Shown here in pieces: positions 54,564 through 61,533 of a stretch of 64,000 nucleotides of DNA. The DNA is from Clostridiales bacterium 1_7_47FAA (GTDB taxonomy: Bacteria; Bacillota; Clostridia; Lachnospirales; Lachnospiraceae). The DNA is taken from contig DS990260.1 of the NCBI GenBank assembly GCA_000155435.1, positions 92,606 to 156,605 on the forward strand. The letters are read 5' to 3'. How positions within the stretch are numbered: the first letter of the stretch is position 1; every line of letters starts with the position of its first letter. The position numbers and the translations under genes were made by a program. Under the pieces are notes generated by a model. It had not been told where the DNA came from, did not search any database, and saw nothing but the letters and a program-made list of their open reading frames with translations.

Positions 54564-54607
54564 TTTCCGTCAGCTGTGCATCCCATTTCCGTCAGCTGTG
54601 CGTCCCG
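54564..54607. repeat. 22-bp tandem duplication spanning the GH13 stop codon
   Basis: Two adjacent 22-bp units (54564-54585, 54586-54607) beginning TTTCCGTCAGCTGTGC, differing at two positions. The second unit contains the last codons and TGA stop of the GH13 gene (minus strand). Confidence 0.8.
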
Positions 54608-56292
54608 CTTTGTGGAACATCCTGCTTCAGCAATATGGCCTGGAACGGTTTCAGGCATAACATGCCGTCCCTTATCTCAGCATCCGTATCATTTCCCCAG
54701 ATGCCTACCGCCCCTGCCGCATCATCCGGCAGCCTCTCCTGTGTCCCTGTATGACTGAAATTGTAATAACACCAGATGGTCACATCATCCTTCTGCCTCT
54801 CATAGGCGATTACATTCCCGCTGCTTTCGATGGGCCGTATGCTGCCGTATATGAGGCAGTCCCTGTACGGACCGTGCTGGCGGAATTGTATCATGGACTT
54901 GTAAAATTCCAGCACACTGTCCTGTACGCCTGACTGTGCCTCAGCATGGATGACAGGATATTCCATGGTCATCGGCAGCCAGGGCCGGGACTGGGAAAAA
55001 CCTCCGTACCGGCTTCCATCCCATGGAAAGGGCGTCCTTGCATTGTCCCGGCTTCTCAGGTTCACGATCCTCAGCGCCTCATCCGGGTCCAGCCCTTCCT
55101 CCAGCGAACGCTGGTACTGGTCAATACTGGAAATATCATTAAACAGCTCCGGAGACTGCCGCTCAAAGTTCACCATCCCCAGTTCCTGGCCCTGATAGAT
55201 AAAAGGTGTTCCCCTCAGGAAGAAATACATGGCGGCCAGCATCTTCACTGCCTGCGGATCATCCTGTGCCTCCTTAAGATACTTTGTGGTTGCACGGGGC
55301 TGGTCGTGATTTTCTATGAAATTGGCGCTCCAGCCGTATTTCTGCACCGCCATCTGGCTGTCCATGATCTTTCCGCCCAGTTCCCTTACGTTCCAGCTGC
55401 GCCGTTTAAACCACTCGCTGCCTGACGCGATATCCAGGTCCGCATACCGGAAATCAAATATCATGGAAAAATAGCCGTCCGGTCCAATGAACTCATCCAA
55501 ATCCTCATAAGGCACCCCCGGCGCCTCAGCCACGGTCACACAGCCGTGTTTATCAAAGGTTTCCTGTTTCAGTTCCTTGAGGAATGCCCCAATCCCGGGC
55601 TGGTTCCTGGAACCCTTGGTACATTTAGCCAGTCCGTCCACCCCGTCCGGTTCCCGGTCTGCAAAGGACAGGTCTTTTTTTATGAACGTGATGGCGTCAA
55701 TCCTGAATCCCGCAATTCCTTTTTCAAGCCACCCGTTGACCATATTGTAAAGCTGTCTGCGCAGTTTTTCATTTTCCCAGTTCAGGTCCGGCTGCTTTTT
55801 GCCAAAGGCGTGGAAATAGTACTCATCCCTTCCCTCCACCTTTTCCCAGACGCTTCCGCCGAATATGGAGCGCCAGTTGCAGGGCGGTTTACTGCCTTCC
55901 CTGAAAATATAGTAATCATGGAACCCGCTGTCCGGGTGTTCGAGGGCTTCCCTGAACCACTGGTGTTCGTCAGACGTATGGTTGATGACCAGGTCCAGGA
56001 TGATTTTAATCCCTTTCCTTCCTGCTTCTGCAATCAGTTCATCCAAATCCTCCATGGTTCCGAATTCCGGCGCCAGCGCACAGTAATCGGATATGTCGTA
56101 ACCATTGTCATCCATGGGCGACTGATAGATGGGACAGATCCAGAGCATGGTTATCCCCAGTTCCTTCAGATAATCCAGCTTTTCCGTGATACCCCGTATG
56201 TCGCCGATCCCGTCATTGTTGCTGTCCTTGAAGCTTCTGGGATAAATCTGGTATACTACTTCTTCCTTCCACCAAGTTCCTGAACCTGCCAT
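54592..56292 (-). CDS. Alpha-glucosidase, GH13_31 (oligo-1,6-glucosidase family)
   Basis: 566 residues, full-length (alpha/beta)8 amylase-type enzyme. Catalytic residues: nucleophile Asp199 (GFRIDAITF), acid/base Glu256 (VTVAEAP) and transition-state Asp330 (IENHDQPR). Residue 200 after the nucleophile is Ala; in the characterised Bacillus cereus enzyme Val at this place favours alpha-1,6 bonds and Ala/Thr alpha-1,4, so maltose-type substrates are suggested. Whether the substrate is phosphorylated (as for trehalose-6-phosphate hydrolase) is undecided. Start overlaps the HAD stop by one base (TAATG), so the genes are coupled. Confidence 0.92.
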   Translation of the reverse strand: MAGSGTWWKEEVVYQIYPRSFKDSNNDGIGDIRGITEKLDYLKELGITMLWICPIYQSPMDDNGYDISDYCALAPEFGTMEDLDELIAEAGRKGIKIILDLVINHTSDEHQWFREALEHPDSGFHDYYIFREGSKPPCNWRSIFGGSVWEKVEGRDEYYFHAFGKKQPDLNWENEKLRRQLYNMVNGWLEKGIAGFRIDAITFIKKDLSFADREPDGVDGLAKCTKGSRNQPGIGAFLKELKQETFDKHGCVTVAEAPGVPYEDLDEFIGPDGYFSMIFDFRYADLDIASGSEWFKRRSWNVRELGGKIMDSQMAVQKYGWSANFIENHDQPRATTKYLKEAQDDPQAVKMLAAMYFFLRGTPFIYQGQELGMVNFERQSPELFNDISSIDQYQRSLEEGLDPDEALRIVNLRSRDNARTPFPWDGSRYGGFSQSRPWLPMTMEYPVIHAEAQSGVQDSVLEFYKSMIQFRQHGPYRDCLIYGSIRPIESSGNVIAYERQKDDVTIWCYYNFSHTGTQERLPDDAAGAVGIWGNDTDAEIRDGMLCLKPFQAILLKQDVPQSGTHS

Positions 56293-57257
56293 TATTTTTC
56301 CCTCCTAAGATTTTCCTGATACTGCGTCCTACGCTGGTATTGTTTTTCCATATCTGCCCTGCGTTCCATACCGGCTCCACGCCTCATGCCGGCCCTGTTT
56401 TCCACACCATACGGTTCCACGGAAATGATGCCTCTCCTCACCAGCTCCCGGTATATCCCATCCTCCATGGCCGTCCCGCACACAGCGTCTGCACGCTTCC
56501 TCAGTTCGGAATCCCCATCTGCCATTGCCACGCCGATGCCCGTGGACAGGATCATTTCGATATCATTCCTGCCATCCCCAAAGCTGATGGTGTCAGACGG
56601 GCTGACCGCCTTCATCCTGCACCATTCACGGATGGCCTCCCCCTTTGTACATCCTGGGGGAAGGACCTCCAGATACCACCGCCCGTCCAGTCCTCCCTGC
56701 TGGACGATGGTTCCTGCCCGGGATGCCATACCCTCCATTTCCTCACGCTCATCCATGGGACTCCAGATACAGACCTTGTGGATGGCATCATGCCCTGGAC
56801 GGTACCATGCCATGTTGTCCTCATAGCGGATTCCATTTTCCTCCCTTCGCCTCTGCCTTTCCCATGGCTCCAGCCCTTCCAGCTTCCTCTCAAAATCATT
56901 CCTGAACCACAGGCTGGCAGCTTTGTTCATGAATATCCCCTGCTGGCTTTCCAGTGCAAAGGGTACTTCTTTCCGGACCAGGACGTGAATCATTTCCTTT
57001 ATTTCCTCATATTGAAAAAACAGATTCTTCCGCACCCGGCCTTCCTCAAGTATAAGACATCCGCCCCCTGCAATGATTCCGTCCACGGTCAGCGCCTTTA
57101 CATCGGGCTGGATGGAAGCCAGGTTCCGTCCGGTGCAGATGACAACCTGGATTCCCGACTCCCTGCACATCCCAATGGCCTGTACCGCACTTGCCGGAAT
57201 CCCATGCCGTTCATCCCGCAGCGTCCCGTCTATGTCTAAAAAGACTGCCTTTATCAT
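56292..57257 (-). CDS. HAD hydrolase, Cof-type sugar phosphatase
   Basis: 321 residues. VFLDIDGTLRDE (nucleophile Asp8, Asp10), VICTGRNLAS and SFGDGRNDIEMI define a Cof/YidA-type HAD with a C2 cap, a class that dephosphorylates sugar phosphates. Leading the PTS/GH13 operon, it may remove phosphate from a PTS product or prevent sugar-phosphate stress. The last 37 residues are a degenerate Arg/Gly/Met-rich repeat absent from normal family members. The inner ATG follows GGAGGGAAGG; a TTG four codons upstream would start inside the ribosome-binding site. Confidence 0.85.
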   Translation of the reverse strand: MIKAVFLDIDGTLRDERHGIPASAVQAIGMCRESGIQVVICTGRNLASIQPDVKALTVDGIIAGGGCLILEEGRVRKNLFFQYEEIKEMIHVLVRKEVPFALESQQGIFMNKAASLWFRNDFERKLEGLEPWERQRRREENGIRYEDNMAWYRPGHDAIHKVCIWSPMDEREEMEGMASRAGTIVQQGGLDGRWYLEVLPPGCTKGEAIREWCRMKAVSPSDTISFGDGRNDIEMILSTGIGVAMADGDSELRKRADAVCGTAMEDGIYRELVRRGIISVEPYGVENRAGMRRGAGMERRADMEKQYQRRTQYQENLRREK

Positions 57258-57301
57258 CCTTCCCTCCAATCATTCCTGACTCCTTCCTTTGTTCTGAACC
57301 C

Positions 57302-57330
57302 ATTCTATCACACAAAAAAAGCCCCATCAA
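57302..57330 (-). promoter_or_regulatory. Promoter of the HAD-GH13-PTS operon, inside a terminator
   Basis: Minus strand: TTGATG (57325-57330), 17-bp spacer, TAGAAT (57302-57307). The -35 lies in the loop and arm of the preceding gene's terminator. GTACA motifs upstream at 57356, 57367 and 57394 (first two 11 bp apart) are possible activator or repressor sites. Confidence 0.6.
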
Positions 57331-57341
57331 TAGGATGGGAC
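57314..57341 (-). terminator. Terminator of the RpiR regulators
   Basis: Minus-strand stem CCCATC/GATGGG extended by G-C pairs, CTATT loop, followed by seven T residues (complement of 57314-57320). Confidence 0.8.
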
Positions 57342-57412
57342 CTCTTAAAACTTTTGTACACTTATAGTACATATTTTCCATAAATGAATATCTGTACACA
57401 TTGATATGGCCG

Positions 57413-58168
57413 TTATGGCAGTTTCATGCAGAGGTAATCCTGATAGGCCAGGTACAGATACTCAATCAGGATGAAGTATGGGGTTGATATCTCATACTCA
57501 ATGCCGTAACTGGCCGGAAGGGTAATGGAGTGGATATACAGGTTTTCATCACAGACAGATGCCAGTGTATTGTTCCCCATCCTTGTGATGGACAGCATGG
57601 GAACCTGTCTGAGCCTCAGTTCCTCTGCCAGGCCCACCGTTGCCCCGGATTCCCCGGACAGGGAGATGATTACCGCCATGTCCTTTGCCGTCACCACCCT
57701 GGACAGGGCGCCCCGCATGTCGTGCCCGTTAATATGGAACATCTCCTTCACCGGAAGGAAGATGCGTTTCATTTCACTGGCAGCCCTGGTCTGCGCGGAA
57801 CCGCTGCCATACAGGAATACACGCCTGGCCCTGTGCAGCTTTTCAAACAGGGAGGTCATATCCCTGCGCATCAGTTCATCCATCATCTTGTGATAACTGT
57901 CCGTCACAAGATCAAGCAGTTCCCCTTCCCGCCTGTCCCCGGTATCCTGCTCAAGCCTGAACCTGGCCTTTAATTCCCCGTATCCGGAAAGTCCGTTCTT
58001 CTTGGCAAAACGGACCAGCATGGACTCCGATACGTGGCACATTCCCGCAAACTCCGTTATGCTGAGCCTGATGCAGCTGTCCTTGTGCTCCAGCAGATAC
58101 CTGCATATATATTGTTCATTTTCCGTAAACCTGTGATAATTCTCATTAAACCGTTCTTCCAGTCCCAT
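57413..58168 (-). CDS. MurR/RpiR-family regulator (second of two)
   Basis: 251 residues. N-terminal HTH_6 domain (NEQYICRYLLEHKD, then CHVSESMLVRFAKKNG) and a C-terminal SIS sugar-phosphate-binding domain with FLYGSGSAQTRAA (about residue 118) and ISLSGESGATVG. These regulators respond to sugar phosphates and usually repress adjacent catabolic genes; the neighbouring alpha-glucoside operon is the likely target. Overlaps the end of the first RpiR gene by 23 bases, so the two are co-translated and perhaps act together. Confidence 0.88.
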   Translation of the reverse strand: MGLEERFNENYHRFTENEQYICRYLLEHKDSCIRLSITEFAGMCHVSESMLVRFAKKNGLSGYGELKARFRLEQDTGDRREGELLDLVTDSYHKMMDELMRRDMTSLFEKLHRARRVFLYGSGSAQTRAASEMKRIFLPVKEMFHINGHDMRGALSRVVTAKDMAVIISLSGESGATVGLAEELRLRQVPMLSITRMGNNTLASVCDENLYIHSITLPASYGIEYEISTPYFILIEYLYLAYQDYLCMKLP

Positions 58169-58928
58169 GGCTTCCCCTCATATATTCCAGATAATTAACA
58201 GACAGGATGTCCAAGAGGATGTAAAATGCCGCCACCATCTCATACCCGGCGCCCTGCTTAACGCCCTCTCCCCCGCCTATCATCTTTGTCCCTGCATACA
58301 GGTTATACCGGCACATCCTGGCCATGGTGTTATTGGTCCAGCGGGTGATGGACAGGGTGCGTATATCCCTGCACTGGACAAACCGCAGCACATCGATGCC
58401 ACTTTGTGATTCCCCTGACAGTGAAACCGCAATGAACAGGTCCTTCGCCTTAAAATTCCTGGAGGCATACTCCACCTCGCCGTAATCAAACAGGTCAATG
58501 CAGCATTTCCCGAACATCAGGAATATCCGCTTAAATTCCTCTCCAATCGCCTTCTGCTCATTGCCCGTGCCAAAGAGGTATATGGTGTCCGCCTCGTGGA
58601 TTACCTGGCACACCGTATCATAATCATATGCCTTCAGGTCATCCACCATCCTGTGATAACCGGATAGGATTTCCTGCATATCCAGCCGGGATGCCGTGCC
58701 GCCGCCGGACTTCTCCTGTAAAAGCAGCCTGAACTCCGCAAACGTGGATATTCCCAGCTTCTTAAACAGCCTTACCAAGGTGGTCCTGGATACATGGCAG
58801 TGGGCGGCCAGTTCCGGGCTGTTCATCTGTGTGGTCCTGTCCTTATCCCTCAGGATTAGATTCAGCACTTCGCGGTCATTGGCCGTCAGACGGTCATAAT
58901 TCTCATTTATCCTTTTCTCCAGATCCAT
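58146..58928 (-). CDS. MurR/RpiR-family regulator (first of two)
   Basis: 260 residues with the same plan: HTH_6 (residues 1-75; CHVSRTTLVRLFKKLGIS) and a SIS domain (IYLFGTGNEQKAIG, VSLSGESQSGID). It differs enough from its neighbour to be an old duplication. AGGAGG precedes the ATG. It follows the membrane-protein gene at 58944 by 15 bases, so both regulators appear to belong to the autoregulated XRE transcript starting near 59690. Heterodimerisation with the second RpiR is possible but unproven. Confidence 0.88.
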   Translation of the reverse strand: MDLEKRINENYDRLTANDREVLNLILRDKDRTTQMNSPELAAHCHVSRTTLVRLFKKLGISTFAEFRLLLQEKSGGGTASRLDMQEILSGYHRMVDDLKAYDYDTVCQVIHEADTIYLFGTGNEQKAIGEEFKRIFLMFGKCCIDLFDYGEVEYASRNFKAKDLFIAVSLSGESQSGIDVLRFVQCRDIRTLSITRWTNNTMARMCRYNLYAGTKMIGGGEGVKQGAGYEMVAAFYILLDILSVNYLEYMRGSHGTGRTV

Positions 58929-58943
58929 ATCTGAGGGTTCCTC

Positions 58944-59432
58944 CTACATGGCCTTCTGAAGCAGCCGCCTGAACACAAACAGCACAACCGCGTAAAAGGC
59001 CGTCACTATCATAAGTGTCTTGGATACGGTCAGGCTGATGAACCCGCTGACCAGGATACCGATATAAAGGGTAAGCATCATGGTATATCCCGTATATGCC
59101 CAGCATCGCAGCCCCAGCATCCGGTTCCTTTCATCCGTCTCATAAATCTTCTGCTTCTTCCCCAGCTCCGGATTCTTCAGGTACTTCACATTCCTGATGA
59201 TGGAAATGACGCCCGCCGCCACAAGCCCGGCCCCTGTCCCTCCGTAAAACCCCGGGATATAATCCGTATATCCCGGCTCCAGGTACATTACCATCACCCG
59301 GTTCCTGGCCACAAAGGACAGCACCAGGGCCGCCGCCCCCAATACCAGGAACATGACACCAATCCACACCCGGTTCCTGCATCTCTTCTCAAAATCAATA
59401 GGACTCTCAATAAATAACCGGTTCAGCCACAT
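58944..59432 (-). CDS. Membrane protein paired with small XRE regulator
   Basis: 162 residues with four predicted membrane helices (about 24-43, 60-80, 108-130, 134-155) and a charged cytosolic loop (NPELGKKQKIYETDERNR). Family resembles the uncharacterised DUF2178-like proteins that go with a small XRE regulator in many Firmicutes. AGGAGG sits seven bases before the second of two ATGs, which I take as the start. It follows the XRE gene by two bases, a conserved pairing suggesting that the regulator controls this membrane protein. Confidence 0.72.
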   Translation of the reverse strand: MWLNRLFIESPIDFEKRCRNRVWIGVMFLVLGAAALVLSFVARNRVMVMYLEPGYTDYIPGFYGGTGAGLVAAGVISIIRNVKYLKNPELGKKQKIYETDERNRMLGLRCWAYTGYTMMLTLYIGILVSGFISLTVSKTLMIVTAFYAVVLFVFRRLLQKAM

Positions 59433-59434
59433 AA

Positions 59435-59632
59435 TCATTCCTCCTCATATAAAAATATTTCCTCTATGCTTCGTTCAAAAAACCTGGCAATCTTAAACGC
59501 CAGCTGCAGTGATGCATTATACTTGCCGTTCTCCAGGGAAATGATGGTCTGCCGGGTCACTCCCAGCGCGGCCGCCAGTTCCTCCTGGGTTACCTTGTTC
59601 TGTTTGCGCAGTTCCTGTATTTTAGTCTTCAA
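59435..59632 (-). CDS. Small XRE-family repressor
   Basis: 65 residues, nearly all helix-turn-helix (LRKQNKVTQEELAAALGVTR, then QTIISLENGKYN), the size of stand-alone Cro/C1-type repressors. The start appears to be TTG with AAAGG nine bases upstream, directly before KTKIQELRK as in close family members. Its promoter has perfect 12-bp inverted repeats around the -10, consistent with autoregulation. It heads the run XRE - membrane protein - RpiR - RpiR. Confidence 0.85.
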   Translation of the reverse strand: MKTKIQELRKQNKVTQEELAAALGVTRQTIISLENGKYNASLQLAFKIARFFERSIEEIFLYEEE

Positions 59633-59670
59633 TCCCACCACCCTTTCATCCTTAAAACCTGGAGGCAAAA

Positions 59671-59724
59671 AATGTAAAGTAACTTTTACTTTTTAAGTAT
59701 AGTTTACTTTACATTAAATGTCAA
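59671..59724 (-). promoter_or_regulatory. Autoregulated promoter of the XRE operon
   Basis: Minus strand: TTGACA (59719-59724), 17-bp spacer, TATACT (59696-59701). A perfect 12-bp inverted repeat, AATGTAAAGTAA at 59704-59715 and TTACTTTACATT at 59671-59682 (as read on the minus strand), brackets the -10 and start site, as expected for a dimeric repressor binding two half-sites. Confidence 0.8.
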
Positions 59725-59743
59725 GCTTATTTTACATATTTGT

Positions 59744-59878
59744 TTAAAAAAGGAACTGCCAAGTGTAGCAGCTGCTTATAACCCCCTTATCATCCCATTT
59801 TGCTTTCAATATATTAAACAAACCCGATTCATTTTCCTGTTCCCGAATGTATCCAATCTTATCTATCGGCCATTCCAT
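59744..59878 (-). CDS. Possible 44-residue protein or gene remnant
   Basis: Frame of 45 codons starting MEWPIDKIGYIREQE, 10 bases after the isochorismatase stop on the same strand. The residue composition is protein-like (one Cys, three Trp) but the ribosome-binding site is weak (AAAAG). It may be a small co-transcribed gene or the remains of a longer one truncated near 59744. Confidence 0.3.
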   Translation of the reverse strand: MEWPIDKIGYIREQENESGLFNILKAKWDDKGVISSCYTWQFLF

Positions 59879-59888
59879 ATCTTTTAAT

Positions 59889-60395
59889 CTAATAATTTTC
59901 TCCTTGAATTAAGATATCATTTAAAGTAATGATTTTACTGCCCTTACTTTCATAATAGCGCAGCATTTCGTCAATTTTTCTTTTGTCATAACTGGTAATG
60001 CAATCTGATAAGACATTAACCTTATAATTGGCTTTACATAAGTTATAACAGGTTGATTTTACACATGCGGCAGCGTCTGCTCCCGCTATATAAAAATCAC
60101 ATATATCATTTTCACTAATAAAAGCTGCAAATCCTTCACTGGTTAATGCATTCCCTTTGCATTTTGTAAAAACATTTTTTGACACTATTTTCAGGTCTGA
60201 AACCAATTCAGCTCCCGGTGTGCCGGGCTTAAAAGTCCTTGTTCCGGCTGATAGGTTTTCATGCCTTATATAAATAACATGAATCTTATTATCGACCGCC
60301 CAATCAACCGCCTGATTGATATTGCCAATCACATCTTTGTAATTCTTTGTTATGTCGTTTTGAATATCTATTATTACTAAAGCTTTTTTCTGCAT
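59889..60395 (-). CDS. Isochorismatase-family cysteine hydrolase
   Basis: 168 residues. The catalytic triad of the family is visible: Asp10 (LVIIDIQND), Lys78 (FTKCKGNAL) and Cys111 (DAAACVKSTC), with a cis-peptide-type GADAAA before the Cys. Members hydrolyse amides such as nicotinamide, ureidoacrylate or N-carbamoylsarcosine; substrate is not evident. GGAGG precedes the ATG. Divergent from a WYL regulator with 105 bases between, which probably controls it. AT-rich with more Lys/Asn codons than neighbours, suggesting horizontal transfer together with that regulator. Confidence 0.88.
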   Translation of the reverse strand: MQKKALVIIDIQNDITKNYKDVIGNINQAVDWAVDNKIHVIYIRHENLSAGTRTFKPGTPGAELVSDLKIVSKNVFTKCKGNALTSEGFAAFISENDICDFYIAGADAAACVKSTCYNLCKANYKVNVLSDCITSYDKRKIDEMLRYYESKGSKIITLNDILIQGENY

Positions 60396-60451
60396 ACTGT
60401 TTCCTCCAAATGGCAGATTGATTTGTTTTCTTTTTTATTATACAATGTAAT

Positions 60452-60462
60452 TGTTGACAACA
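60452..60462. promoter_or_regulatory. Palindrome between isochorismatase and WYL regulator
   Basis: TGTTGACAACA, an odd-length perfect palindrome, with a TATAAT for the minus-strand gene just beyond (around 60438-60443). Candidate operator for the divergent regulator. Confidence 0.4.
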
Positions 60463-60500
60463 GTACGGCAACAATTAAAAAATCAAACGGCGGTGGGCAG

Positions 60501-61433
60501 ATGAAAATAGACAGACTTGTCAGCATTATCATGATACTCCTTGATAAAAGGCGTATAGGCGCACAGGAGTTAGCAGATATGTTTGAAGTTTCACCCCGCA
60601 CAATCTACCGTGATATAGACGCCATCAACATGGCGGGTATTCCTGTCCGCGGGGCATCTGGAGTAGGAGGCGGCTTTGAAATCATGCCGGAATACAAGAT
60701 TGATAAAAAGGTATTTTCGGCTGCCGACCTTTCCGTTCTCTTGATGGGTCTTTCCAGTCTTTCTAACATGATACGGGGCGATGAACTGGTATGCGCTCTT
60801 GCCAAAGTTAAAAGTTTCATCCCCGCCGACAGGGCAAAAGACATTGAACTAAAGGTAAATCAGATATGCATAGATTTAAGTCCGTGGACAGGCAACAGAA
60901 ACATACAACCATATTTGGAAATCATCAAAACAGCTTTGCAGGAAAGCAGGCTGCTGGCCTTTGAATATATAGCCCACCATGGAAATAAAACCGAGCGGAC
61001 AGCCGAGCCATATCAGCTTGTATTGAAAAGCAGTCATTGGTATTTGCAAGGATATTGCCATAAAAGGAATGCTTTCCGCTTATTCAGACTATCCCGTATG
61101 TCAAACCTGCAAATACAGGAGGAAACTTTTACACCCCGGGATTATCAAAAACCAACTTTAAACTTTGCGGAAATGTGGGAAACAATGCAGACAAAAATCA
61201 AAATCCGTATCCATAAATCTGTCATGGACAGGGTGCTCGACTACTGTACTTATGATGATTTTTCACCAGATGGGAATGAGCATTATATTGTCAGCTTTCC
61301 TTTCATTGAAAACGGATACCACTATGATATCCTTTTAAGTTTTGGAAATAAATGTGAATGTCTGGAACCGTTACATATCCGTACGGAAATGAAGCGCAGA
61401 ATCCATGATATAGCTGCCATGTATGAAAGTTGA
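60501..61433 (+). CDS. YafY/YobV-type regulator (HTH_11 + WYL)
   Basis: 310 residues. N-terminal winged helix (MKIDRLVSIIMILLDKRRI, then FEVSPRTIYRDIDAINMAGI) and a C-terminal WYL domain (HGNKTERTAEPYQLVLKSSHWYL region, YLQGYCHKRNAFRLFRLSRM in part), with a WCX extension. WYL domains bind nucleic acid or small ligands; these regulators usually act on the divergent gene, here isochorismatase. The start chosen lies before the HTH with a modest GGTGGG site. AT-rich like its neighbour. Confidence 0.88.
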   Translation: MKIDRLVSIIMILLDKRRIGAQELADMFEVSPRTIYRDIDAINMAGIPVRGASGVGGGFEIMPEYKIDKKVFSAADLSVLLMGLSSLSNMIRGDELVCALAKVKSFIPADRAKDIELKVNQICIDLSPWTGNRNIQPYLEIIKTALQESRLLAFEYIAHHGNKTERTAEPYQLVLKSSHWYLQGYCHKRNAFRLFRLSRMSNLQIQEETFTPRDYQKPTLNFAEMWETMQTKIKIRIHKSVMDRVLDYCTYDDFSPDGNEHYIVSFPFIENGYHYDILLSFGNKCECLEPLHIRTEMKRRIHDIAAMYES

Positions 61434-61441
61434 TCCACGGA

Positions 61442-61526
61442 GAAACGGCATAGCCGAAGCTACGCCGTTTCCCGAAAATATTCCGATGCTGTTTTATCAG
61501 TGCCGCCTTTGTGACGGCACCTTTTT
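61442..61526. terminator. Two hairpins between convergent genes
   Basis: A 13-bp stem GAAACGGC...GCCGTTTC (61442-61471), with a TTCG tetraloop on the minus strand, and GTGCCG/CGGCAC followed by CTTTTT on the plus strand (61500-61526). Together they can stop both the WYL regulator and the NSS transporter transcripts. Confidence 0.75.
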
Positions 61527-61533
61527 ACACATT

